This document shows positions 18,401 to 23,288 of a stretch of DNA of 64,000 nt, in pieces. The first letter of the stretch is position 1. Every line of letters begins with the position of its first letter. The position numbers and the translations under genes are program-made. The DNA comes from Prochlorococcus marinus CUG1415 (lineage in GTDB: Bacteria > Cyanobacteriota > Cyanobacteriia > PCC-6307 > Cyanobiaceae). The stretch covers positions 62,001-126,000 of the forward strand of contig NZ_JAAORL010000002.1 in assembly GCF_017696015.1 (NCBI RefSeq), in the 5' to 3' direction. The notes below the pieces were generated by a model. It saw nothing but the letters and a program-made list of their open reading frames with translations. It made no database searches and had not been told where the DNA came from.

Positions 18401-19098
18401 ACGACAACATCTTGAATTGATATGGCAGGAATAATTGGTTTCTTTACTTGTTCCTTGGGAAGAAAAACAAAATTTTCTTCAATTGAAGTCTCAAAAGATT
18501 CCTCAATTGATATATCTATCGAACTTGAGGAAAAAGAAGTTTCAGCAAAGAATCCAGTATCCGGATTAAAGACTAAGTTATAATAGTTTCTCTCTGAGTA
18601 TGAAAAATCAATATCCCGATCAAAAGATAATTTTTCATCCCTTGTATAAAATAAATCTGATTCTTCGCTACTTATAAATAAAGTTTCCTGATTAGAAAAA
18701 TCTAAAGATTCTGAGTAAGAGATATCAAGATCTATATCATAAATTATTGTTTGTGTGTAATATCCGGTAAGTGCATCATATGAAAAATTTTCAAAAATAT
18801 TATCGCCATAAGAAAAATTTATGTCTCTATCAAAAGAGAGTGATGATTTAGAGTCAAATAGTATATTAGTTAAGCTTTGTTCTCCTGTGAGAGGATCTTG
18901 GGAAGGTTGTGAGATAAATATTGTTGTATCTGTATCTATATCAAGAGATTCTGAATAATCTAGATTAATATCTAAACTTGAAAAATTAGTCTCAGAGAAT
19001 GAACCAGTAAAAGGAGAATAGTAAGATTGATTAAACTCTATTAAATCTAAATCAAATTCTAAATCAGATGAATATTTAGTATTAAAACTAGATTCCAC
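9484..19098 (-). CDS. Giant type I-secreted FG-GAP/VCBS and Calx-beta repeat protein (at least 3204 aa)
   Basis: A very large surface or extracellular protein without a Sec signal, encoded behind its own exporter genes. Residues 1-220 hold three imperfect copies of a TGxFxET...YSESLD-type repeat. From 227 on, Calx-beta domains alternate with FG-GAP/VCBS repeats of about 51 residues carrying the calcium-loop motif DxDGDGDLD and the end WYENDGAANP. There are 42 repeats in six blocks of seven. Five Calx-beta domains are seen; three are interrupted by a repeat block. Residues 2951-3204 are a DLDNDGIE domain common at the end of large RTX-type secreted proteins. No GGxGxDxUx nonapeptides are found. 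The start given is GTG, but the frame stays open for 52 more codons to an ATT codon at 19254 that has a good Shine-Dalgarno sequence. Likely roles are adhesion, a surface coat or interaction with other cells; this is inference. Confidence 0.88.
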   Translation of the reverse strand: MESSFNTKYSSDLEFDLDLIEFNQSYYSPFTGSFSETNFSSLDINLDYSESLDIDTDTTIFISQPSQDPLTGEQSLTNILFDSKSSLSFDRDINFSYGDNIFENFSYDALTGYYTQTIIYDIDLDISYSESLDFSNQETLFISSEESDLFYTRDEKLSFDRDIDFSYSERNYYNLVFNPDTGFFAETSFSSSSIDISIEESFETSIEENFVFLPKEQVKKPIIPAISIQDVVVSESDGNLALTVTLSEETTNTVTVEYTTSNNQLNFAESIITTSVDGAYDVHVADIDRDGDMDIIASSMNDDTIRWFENNGNENPSFTSAVIATTADGARGITVVDIDGDGDLDIVSASADDDTIAWYENDGAANPTFTAADIATNADGAHDVKLADIDGDGDLDIISASPLDDTIAWYENDGAANPSFTAADIATSADGATSVFLVDLDSDGDIDILSSSYHDDTIAWYENDGAANPTFTAADIATNIDGAYFVYAQDMDADGDIDILAASILEDKVVLLKNNGAANPTFNASDIITSIKPFAVDVNDIDGDGDLDIGIAAHDGLLAATSADKVAWFSSDGASSPSWTFVESTINPKNGVESIFTADLDGDGDLDGVSASFKDDTIAWYENLGTSNNIPANRIAQSGEDYSSVSGVLTFEPGTTTATIIIPITNDKLPENIEDFTLSLTNPTNATLTNESAKISINANDQIGFIARDIVTNANGAENVYVADMDGDGDLDIVSASIEDDTIAWYENNGSANPTFTKSVVATSANGAEDVHVADIDGDGDLDIVSASREDSTIAWYENNGAADPSWTAADIATSANGAQRVFVADMDGDGDLDIVSGSYFDDTIAWYENNGAANPSWASADIATSADGAHDVYVADMDGDGDMDIVSASYLDDTIAWYENDGAANPSWTSADIVTNADGANDIFLVDLDGDGDMDIISASELDDTIAWYESDGAANPSWTKRVIATSADGAGSVFAADIDGDGDLDVASASINDDTIAWYINDGANDPSFTAVDIATNADNANSVFVADLDGDGDLDIVSSSYIDDTIAWYENVGATRISISDVTTSNENAANASITVSLNQTTDEDVTVAYATSNGTATAGADYTATSGTLTISAGATSGTFNVPVLADSLDENNETVNITLTNPTNASISDSTATLTITDDDATPSITIADLTTSNENASNATFTVSLSNASSQDITLDYATSNGTATAGSDYTATSGTLTISAGATSGTFNVPVLADSLDEVNETATITLSNASNASISDSTATLTITDDDAAPTLSFNNINGSDQYGVQEQNANATVDIRLSAASAKTITVDYATTATDSFPTFTASAISNDSAKDIVLADLDGDGDLDIISSGGWYENDGAANPSFSDRGVVGNESAVHVADIDSDGDLDIVAAYEHTDTIRWYENDGAANPSFSTTVITTSADYAHDVYIADIDGDGDLDIISASNNDDKIAWYENDGAANPTFTTSIIATNADEAREVFIGDVDNDGDLDIVSASRTDGAIAWYENDGAANPSFTSSDIVNSLDGSGGKTDVHLADIDGDGDLDIVAADYDRNPVVWYENDGAANPSWTAQSIVGYPDTSPTSQHIIYGVGVHVDDVDNDGDLDIISAVTAGTTKVAWYENDGAPNPGWTARDIDISNKGFYEVASGDLDNDGDIDFLSAASSGGITWYESDVASNNDTAVMAQVDDDYTATSGSVTFSPGETLKTFTVAIKEDQITENQQESVQLVLSNPTNATLGDSSGVLLISDDDGISFTESIISTSADGAYDVHVADMDSDGDMDIVASSIHDDTIRWFENDGNVNPSFTAATIATNADHVREITVADMDGDGDLDILSASENDDSIAWYENNGAADPTFTKAVIATSADGAQDVQVADMDGDGDLDIVSASSLDDTIAWYENDGASNPSWAAANIATNADGATSVFLIDLDKDGDIDILSSSYNDDTIAWYENNGAANPTFTAADIATNIDGAYHVYAEDMDADGDIDILASAAIGDKVVLFKSNGAADPTFTASDIITSFDTPIGLDVADVDFDGDLDIGITGNDGLNGAGATDLVAWYSSDGAANPTWTLIDKTTSLPNGAENVFFADIDGDGDIDAASASHNDDTIVWYENLGPAQNHVLSIADVTTSNENAANATFTVNLSNASPRDITLNYETIDTTSTTFTGETLVSNVTNAEEVQLGDMDGDGDLDIVYAGLTNDTFGWLENNGSSWSQASIDTSADGAKGIHIADIDGDGDLDFVGAMYYGDSIAWYENDGAANPSFTKTVISTGTDGANDIHVGDIDGDGDLDIISASGNDDEITWFENNGAADPTFATTVIATSADNPHEVFIADMDSDGDLDIISTSVNDSTVAWYENNGAADPSFAATNIATNVSGAHGIHVDDMDADGDMDIVIASFTDDTVRWYENNGAADPTWSAANIATSIDGARDIEVLDLDKDGDLDVMVTAQDADSISYWLNNGAADPSWSGQNLFSSEFDKPHNIAIGDVDNDGYLDVVSSSHNDHKIALHNVDQTATAGSDYTSTSGTLKISAGATSGTFTIPVLADSISEAEEVVTVKFTRPSNAFVSPTDGLSDSNNYVTTARLTITDDDALTFTASDIATSADGAQDVKVADMDGDGDLDIVSASPLDDTIAWYENDGAANPTFTAANIYTSATEARNIHIVDLDGDGDLDIVGAGSGNDVVGWLENDGAANPTFSNEILATSADGAHDVYVADLDGDGDLDIVSASINDDTIAWYENNGAADPSFTAADIATNADYALGVHIADMDGDGDLDIVSASQLDDTIAWYENDGAANPTFTAADIATSADHATSLYVADMDGDGDMDILSSSENDDTIAWYENDGAANPTFTAADIATSADGAWSVKAADMDGDGDLDIISASFNDDTIAWYENNGAADPAWTATDIATSADGARAVTIADIDGDGDLDIISASANDDTIAWYENNCDGNDPLIFDLDNDGIELISTKEKVLFDVDVDGDLEITGWTAPDDGLLVMDINNDGFINDMSEVFSEHFNSGAFISSLDSLNSIDSNNDDLINYQDELFEQVMIWQDLNSNGISNSGELSTLNEVGIESISLLAEIMDDEIEGNTINAKGSYEGTDGVTREFVQAIFTSEDLENIQENDSFFEDELILGNQEFDSFERISLDSGYELNNLDTLGGSDIDYEKQPIFEDLNNQLLASFYEEPELDTQEQVKVSI
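10249..11304 (-). repeat. Repeat block 6: seven FG-GAP units
   Basis: Encodes residues about 2599-2950 of the giant protein: seven units of about 51 residues (153 bp) each. It follows directly after the end of the fifth Calx-beta domain and leads into the C-terminal domain. Seven units fit one closed seven-bladed propeller. Confidence 0.8.
11545..12594 (-). repeat. Repeat block 5: seven FG-GAP units inserted in a Calx-beta domain
   Basis: Encodes residues about 2169-2518. It is preceded by the first half of a Calx-beta domain (SIADVTTSNENAANATF to NYETIDTTSTT) and followed by the second half (TATAGSDYTSTSGTLKI to TITDDDA). The block therefore splits one domain. Confidence 0.8.
12730..13827 (-). 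repeat. Repeat block 4: seven FG-GAP units, close copy of block 1
   Basis: Encodes residues about 1758-2123. Unit by unit it matches block 1, including the atypical units five (IATNIDGAY, VVL.K.NGA) and six (a longer unit with an insertion before VAW). It lies between Calx-beta domains and does not split one. Confidence 0.8.
14050..15126 (-). repeat. Repeat block 3: seven divergent FG-GAP units inserted in a Calx-beta domain
   Basis: Encodes residues about 1325-1683. Units vary from 46 to 61 residues, the least regular block. The Calx-beta half before it ends VDYATTATDS and the half after it begins VDDDYTATSGSVTF, so the block is an insertion in that domain. Confidence 0.78.
15925..16986 (-). 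repeat. Repeat block 2: seven FG-GAP units
   Basis: Encodes residues about 705-1058, seven regular units of 48-51 residues. It follows the end of the first Calx-beta domain and precedes two intact, nearly identical Calx-beta domains (residues about 1059-1276). Confidence 0.8.
17212..18300 (-). repeat. Repeat block 1: seven FG-GAP units inserted in a Calx-beta domain
   Basis: Encodes residues about 267-629. The preceding Calx-beta half (ISIQDVVVSESDG to VEYTTSNNQLN) is completed after the block (SGEDYSSVSGVLTFEPG to ISINANDQIG). Unit six is longer (57 residues), as in block 4. Confidence 0.8.
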
Positions 19099-19251
19099 AA
19101 AAACTGTTCCTTCGCTATCAAATGTATTTTGCGGTTGGTCATTCTCTTGATTATTTTCAATATTTTTATCATTATTGTTCCACGGTAAAATATTCTGAAT
19201 CCTCTCAAGAAATCCAGGATTAGAATTTGAAGATTTACCTGCTGAATCTGT

Positions 19252-19266
19252 AATCGTTAAGCTCCT
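19252..19266 (-). promoter_or_regulatory. Shine-Dalgarno AGGAG with ATT candidate start for the giant gene
   Basis: AGGAG (19262-19266) is followed by 7 bases and then ATT (19252-19254), in frame with the giant protein. The 52 codons to the GTG at 19098 contain no stop and encode a protein-like segment (SAGKSSNSNPGFLERIQ). No ATG, GTG or TTG in this frame lies between the upstream stop and 19098. Confidence 0.5.
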
Positions 19267-19363
19267 ATTAAGAACCTAAAACTTAAATATATCTTATTAA
19301 AAAATTTTTAAGTTAAGTAAAAATTACTTAAACAATAATATAAAACTTTATTTTTGATTCTTT

Positions 19364-20356
19364 TTAATTTTTAATACCTTTGAGGGAATCAAATGCCCTA
19401 TCAATAGAATCAGTAAGAAGACTAATAACAGGCTTATCTCTCACTTTAAGATTAACAGATACGCTTTGACCAGATCTTACTTTGTAGGTATTTCCATTTT
19501 TCATCAAATATTGTTCAGAAAGACTTATGTAGGCAGGGAATCGTGGTTCTGGATTCTGATAATCAGATGGAAGTACTTCATCTCCAACAAATTTCAAATT
19601 CCCTTTAATAGATCCAAATTGAGTAAAGGGATAAGCATCTACTCTAATATCTGCTTCCATTTGATTTCTTACGAACCCAACATCATTATTTGATAAGAAA
19701 ACTTTTGCCTCAACATCACCATCAGGAACTATATTCATCAAATTTTCACCCAAAGTAGACGCATATCCAATGCTTTGTGGGATTAGATTAAATACTTTAC
19801 CTTTAACTGGAGAGAGAATTATAGTCTTTCTTTTGTCAAAATTGATTTCTTTAATTTTTGCTTGAATTTGTTTAACTTCAAAATTCACTTCATTAACTTT
19901 TTTCTCCTGTTGTAAATATTGGATCATCTGAATTCCACCTATTTCAGCAAGAGTTGCAACTTCTTTGAGGATATCTTCTTCTAACTTCTTAGAAATAATT
20001 AATTCTTCAAGTTTTGCCTTCAAGCTTTCCTCTCTAGCTAACAAAACGTTTGAATCAAATTCAATAAGCTTTTCTCCAGTATTAACCAATCTCCCTTCGC
20101 TTACATAAATTTTACTAATAATTCCTGAAATTGGAGATTTAATTGGTCTCTCTGCACCAATTGCTTGAAGTTCTCCTCTAGCAATAACAACCTCATCAAT
20201 TCTTGAGATACAGGAGAAAATCAACCCAAATCCAAAACTACCTGCTATTGACCAAACCAGAGCTTTTGTCCACTTTGGAGGTTGTTTATAAACTAGATCT
20301 TGTCCAGTAGAATTTAAAAAGTAATCATCAGAATTAACATTCATATCTTTGGTCAT
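19364..20356 (-). CDS. Type I secretion membrane fusion protein, HlyD family
   Basis: Inner-membrane adaptor linking the ABC exporter to TolC. A single transmembrane helix at residues about 31-50 is followed by the first half of a lipoyl-like domain (ELQAIGAERPIKSPISGII). Then come a short coiled-coil hairpin (about 100-150), the second lipoyl half (TIILSPVKGKVFNLIP) and a beta-barrel with the conserved VKVRDKPV-type end. At 330 residues it is shorter than E. coli HlyD (about 478) because the coiled coil is short. It starts 5 bases after the exporter gene. Confidence 0.88.
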   Translation of the reverse strand: MTKDMNVNSDDYFLNSTGQDLVYKQPPKWTKALVWSIAGSFGFGLIFSCISRIDEVVIARGELQAIGAERPIKSPISGIISKIYVSEGRLVNTGEKLIEFDSNVLLAREESLKAKLEELIISKKLEEDILKEVATLAEIGGIQMIQYLQQEKKVNEVNFEVKQIQAKIKEINFDKRKTIILSPVKGKVFNLIPQSIGYASTLGENLMNIVPDGDVEAKVFLSNNDVGFVRNQMEADIRVDAYPFTQFGSIKGNLKFVGDEVLPSDYQNPEPRFPAYISLSEQYLMKNGNTYKVRSGQSVSVNLKVRDKPVISLLTDSIDRAFDSLKGIKN

Positions 20357-20361
20357 AATAT

Positions 20362-23280
20362 CTAATTTACTCTTTCATCAAAAAGGGCCTTGTAACGACC
20401 AGCCAAAGACATAAGGTCATTATGGGAACCATTTTCAACTATATTTCCATCATACAAATAAAAAATTTGGTCAGCCTCAATAAAATTATTTAATCTGTGA
20501 CTAATAAAAATTACTGTTTTATTATCTGATATTTTTAATAAATTTTGTAGTATTTTCTTTTCTGATTTTATATCGAGAGAACTTGTAGCCTCATCTAATA
20601 ACAATAATTTTGGACTTTGCAAAAACATTCTTGCCATTGCAATTCTCTGACGTTGTCCACCAGATAAATTTGTACCTCTTTCTCCAACTTCTGTACTATA
20701 ACCAGAGGTTAATGCCTGAATAAAGTCATGAGCATCTGCTAATTTTGCGGCTTTAGAGATCTCATCAAAATCAGCTTCTGGCTTCGCTAAAGCAATATTT
20801 TGTTGAACGGTTCCTTTAAACAAAATACTATCTTGTGGAACCACTCCAATCTGTGATCTATATGAATATAAGTTTACTTTTGAGATGTCAAAATCATCAA
20901 TTCTAATGATTCCATTTGTTGGGATTAAAATCTGATTTATGAGTTTAAGCAAAGTACTCTTTCCTGAACCGCTCTCACCAACAACTCCAATAAAACTTCC
21001 AGCTGGAATCTGAAAATTTATATTTTTTAAAATCAATTTACTTGTATTAGAAAATTGAAAATTTACATTTTCAAAAGCAACCTTTCCATCTATTGGTGGC
21101 ATTGGAGGAAGATCCCGACCAATTATTTCAATTTCTTGAGGGGTATCAATAATATCCGAAATTCTCTCGAGAGATAAAGCTATCTCTTGGAAGTTTTGGG
21201 ACATCGTGGTTAACCTCAAAATTGGACCTGTGACATATCCAGACAAAATTCTAAATGCAATTAATTGCCCAATTGTTAATTTCCCTTGTAATACAAGGAC
21301 TGCTCCTGCCCAAATAACTAAAAGGCCCGAAAGTTGTGAAAGAAAATTGCTTGCAGATCCAGATATAGATTTAGTTAAAGTATTTCTGAATCCTGCCTTC
21401 ATCTGTTTCCCATATAATTGCCCCCATTTCCATTCACTGGGGATCTCAATACCCTGGCCTTTAATTGTATCCACGCTTGAAATCGTCTCAACCATATGAC
21501 TTTGCAAGTTAGAGTTAGCTATATTTTTTTCTCTAATTTGACGCCTTATAATTGGTGATATAGATAGAGTTAGTAATACAAAAAATGGAATAACCGCAAG
21601 AGATATAAACGTTAGTTGAATTGAATAAATCATCATTACCGCAATATAAATTATTGAAAAAACAACATCCAAGACAAGAGTAAGTGCTGTTCCGGTAAGA
21701 AATTCCCTTATTTTTTCAAGTTCACTAATTCTACTACTAGTTTCTCCTACTGTTCGTTTTGAGAAATAAGCCGAGGGCAGTCTAAGTAAATGATTAATAA
21801 TTTTCCCCCCAAGGGATAGATCTATTCTATTTGAAGTATCAGAAAATAAATATGTTCTCAAAGAAGATAATAAAGCCTGAGCTAAAGCCATTGCAATTAG
21901 AAGAGTTCCTAAAACATTGAGGCTTGAGAGATTGCCTTGATTTATTACCGCATCAATTATTTGCTGTATCAAAAGAGGATTAAAAAGTGCTAATAGTTGA
22001 ACAAAAAAGCTCGCTACAACAACTTGTAATAAAGGAACTTTATGTTTCTTTATTGCGGGTAAAAACCAGTAGAATCCAAATCTATTTTTAGGAGAACTTG
22101 GTGTCTTTTCTAAGTAAAGAAACTTCAATTCATTTTTAATGATAATATTTTCTAATTGATCAATCTCTATCCAGTATGGTTTGCGAGATGGATCTCCAAT
22201 ATAAAATTGATTATTTTTATATTTCCAAAGAATTAAAGGTCTATTCTCAAAGATAAAAACAGATGGCAGTGGAATTCTTTTAATTAGACTTTTTGAATCT
22301 GGCTTCAAGGGGGTTGTTCTTAAACCAAGAAAGTTTATTAAAGCTGCTAATTTTGAAATATTTATTTCTTCCCTATCAGAAAAATTATTTTGATCATCGA
22401 TTATTCTTTTTAAGATATCTTTTTTAAAAGGCAAATCAAAAAATCGTGATAACATTCTCAAACAAGCTATGGTACTTTGACTGACTCCCGCTCCATTGAA
22501 ATGAGGAAAGCTATCTTGATAATTTATGACGCCAAACATATCAGCAAGAGCTTCTTTTTTATCATTTAAATTTTTCTGATTTTCATAACCTGTAGTCTCC
22601 TTGAGCTTCGATCCAAATGATATTTTTTTATTATTTGAAAATATAGAAAGTTTTGCAGTATCTATAATCCTCGCTGGTAAATTTCCAATTACTTCTAACT
22701 TATCTCCATTACTCACAACATCCCCTTCTTTATAATTCTTGATATTATTTGAGGTTATTAGGAATTCCTTGAAATTGCTTTTAAGAATATGTTTACCAGG
22801 TTTAAATAATTGAATCTTAATTTCTTGATTTTCATTAAAGTTTTTAAGATTTTCAATTAAATCAATATTCTTAATTTTTAATTTATTTTCTAATTTAATC
22901 AAAATATTTAAAAACTCATATTTAGTAAAATCATCAAAAAATTGAAAATTAGCCTTATTATTTGCCAAAAAATTCAGGAAATAATCTGTTTGAAGATAAT
23001 TCGCTTCAAGTTTGCTTGACGCTCTTAAAGAAGTTCCTCTTGTACCACAAAGTATCTGTTCTAACCCAACAATATCACCGGTTTTATATATTTTTATAGT
23101 TGATATTCCTTTATTTTTATCTTTATAAATTAATCTCAATTCTCCTTTTATTAAATGCAAAAGTCCCTTTGGATTTGAATCAAAGTCGCAAAAAACCTGA
23201 CCTATGGAAAATTCAACTTTTTCAGCTTTTTGATGAAATAAATCTTTTAGTTCTTTTGGTATTTGATCAAATCTTTTCAT
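20362..23280 (-). CDS. HlyB-type ABC exporter with N-terminal cNMP-binding-like and C39-like domains
   Basis: A 972-residue ATPase/permease of a type I secretion system. Residues about 15-120 form a CRP-like cyclic-nucleotide-binding domain (IGQVFCDFDSNPKGLLHLIKG, YKTGDIVGLEQILCG). Residues about 255-395 are a C39-peptidase-like domain in which the catalytic Cys position is Ser (GVSQSTIACLRML) and the His position is lost (RPLILWKYKNNQFYIGDP). It should therefore bind but not cleave the substrate. A six-helix membrane domain follows, then the nucleotide-binding domain with Walker A GESGSGKSTLL, signature LSGGQRQRIAMAR, Walker B LLLLDEATSSLD and the H-loop ISHR. The layout resembles HetC-type cyanobacterial exporters. 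It starts 8 bases after tolC. Confidence 0.9.
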   Translation of the reverse strand: MKRFDQIPKELKDLFHQKAEKVEFSIGQVFCDFDSNPKGLLHLIKGELRLIYKDKNKGISTIKIYKTGDIVGLEQILCGTRGTSLRASSKLEANYLQTDYFLNFLANNKANFQFFDDFTKYEFLNILIKLENKLKIKNIDLIENLKNFNENQEIKIQLFKPGKHILKSNFKEFLITSNNIKNYKEGDVVSNGDKLEVIGNLPARIIDTAKLSIFSNNKKISFGSKLKETTGYENQKNLNDKKEALADMFGVINYQDSFPHFNGAGVSQSTIACLRMLSRFFDLPFKKDILKRIIDDQNNFSDREEINISKLAALINFLGLRTTPLKPDSKSLIKRIPLPSVFIFENRPLILWKYKNNQFYIGDPSRKPYWIEIDQLENIIIKNELKFLYLEKTPSSPKNRFGFYWFLPAIKKHKVPLLQVVVASFFVQLLALFNPLLIQQIIDAVINQGNLSSLNVLGTLLIAMALAQALLSSLRTYLFSDTSNRIDLSLGGKIINHLLRLPSAYFSKRTVGETSSRISELEKIREFLTGTALTLVLDVVFSIIYIAVMMIYSIQLTFISLAVIPFFVLLTLSISPIIRRQIREKNIANSNLQSHMVETISSVDTIKGQGIEIPSEWKWGQLYGKQMKAGFRNTLTKSISGSASNFLSQLSGLLVIWAGAVLVLQGKLTIGQLIAFRILSGYVTGPILRLTTMSQNFQEIALSLERISDIIDTPQEIEIIGRDLPPMPPIDGKVAFENVNFQFSNTSKLILKNINFQIPAGSFIGVVGESGSGKSTLLKLINQILIPTNGIIRIDDFDISKVNLYSYRSQIGVVPQDSILFKGTVQQNIALAKPEADFDEISKAAKLADAHDFIQALTSGYSTEVGERGTNLSGGQRQRIAMARMFLQSPKLLLLDEATSSLDIKSEKKILQNLLKISDNKTVIFISHRLNNFIEADQIFYLYDGNIVENGSHNDLMSLAGRYKALFDERVN

Positions 23281-23288
23281 GAAGAATT

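Noticed and set aside
9484-19098. CRISPR-like regular repeats
   Set aside because: The period is about 153 bp, lies fully within one long coding frame, and the variation follows codon positions. There are no 24-40 bp repeats with unique spacers.
9484-19098. Classical RTX toxin
   Set aside because: No GGxGxDxUx nonapeptide arrays and no acyltransferase gene are present. The calcium motifs belong to FG-GAP repeats.
20362-23280. Peptidase-containing bacteriocin exporter (C39, PCAT type)
   Set aside because: The catalytic Cys position reads Ser and the His is missing, so it should not cut a double-glycine leader. The poly-Gly protein at 27659 has a Sec-type signal instead.
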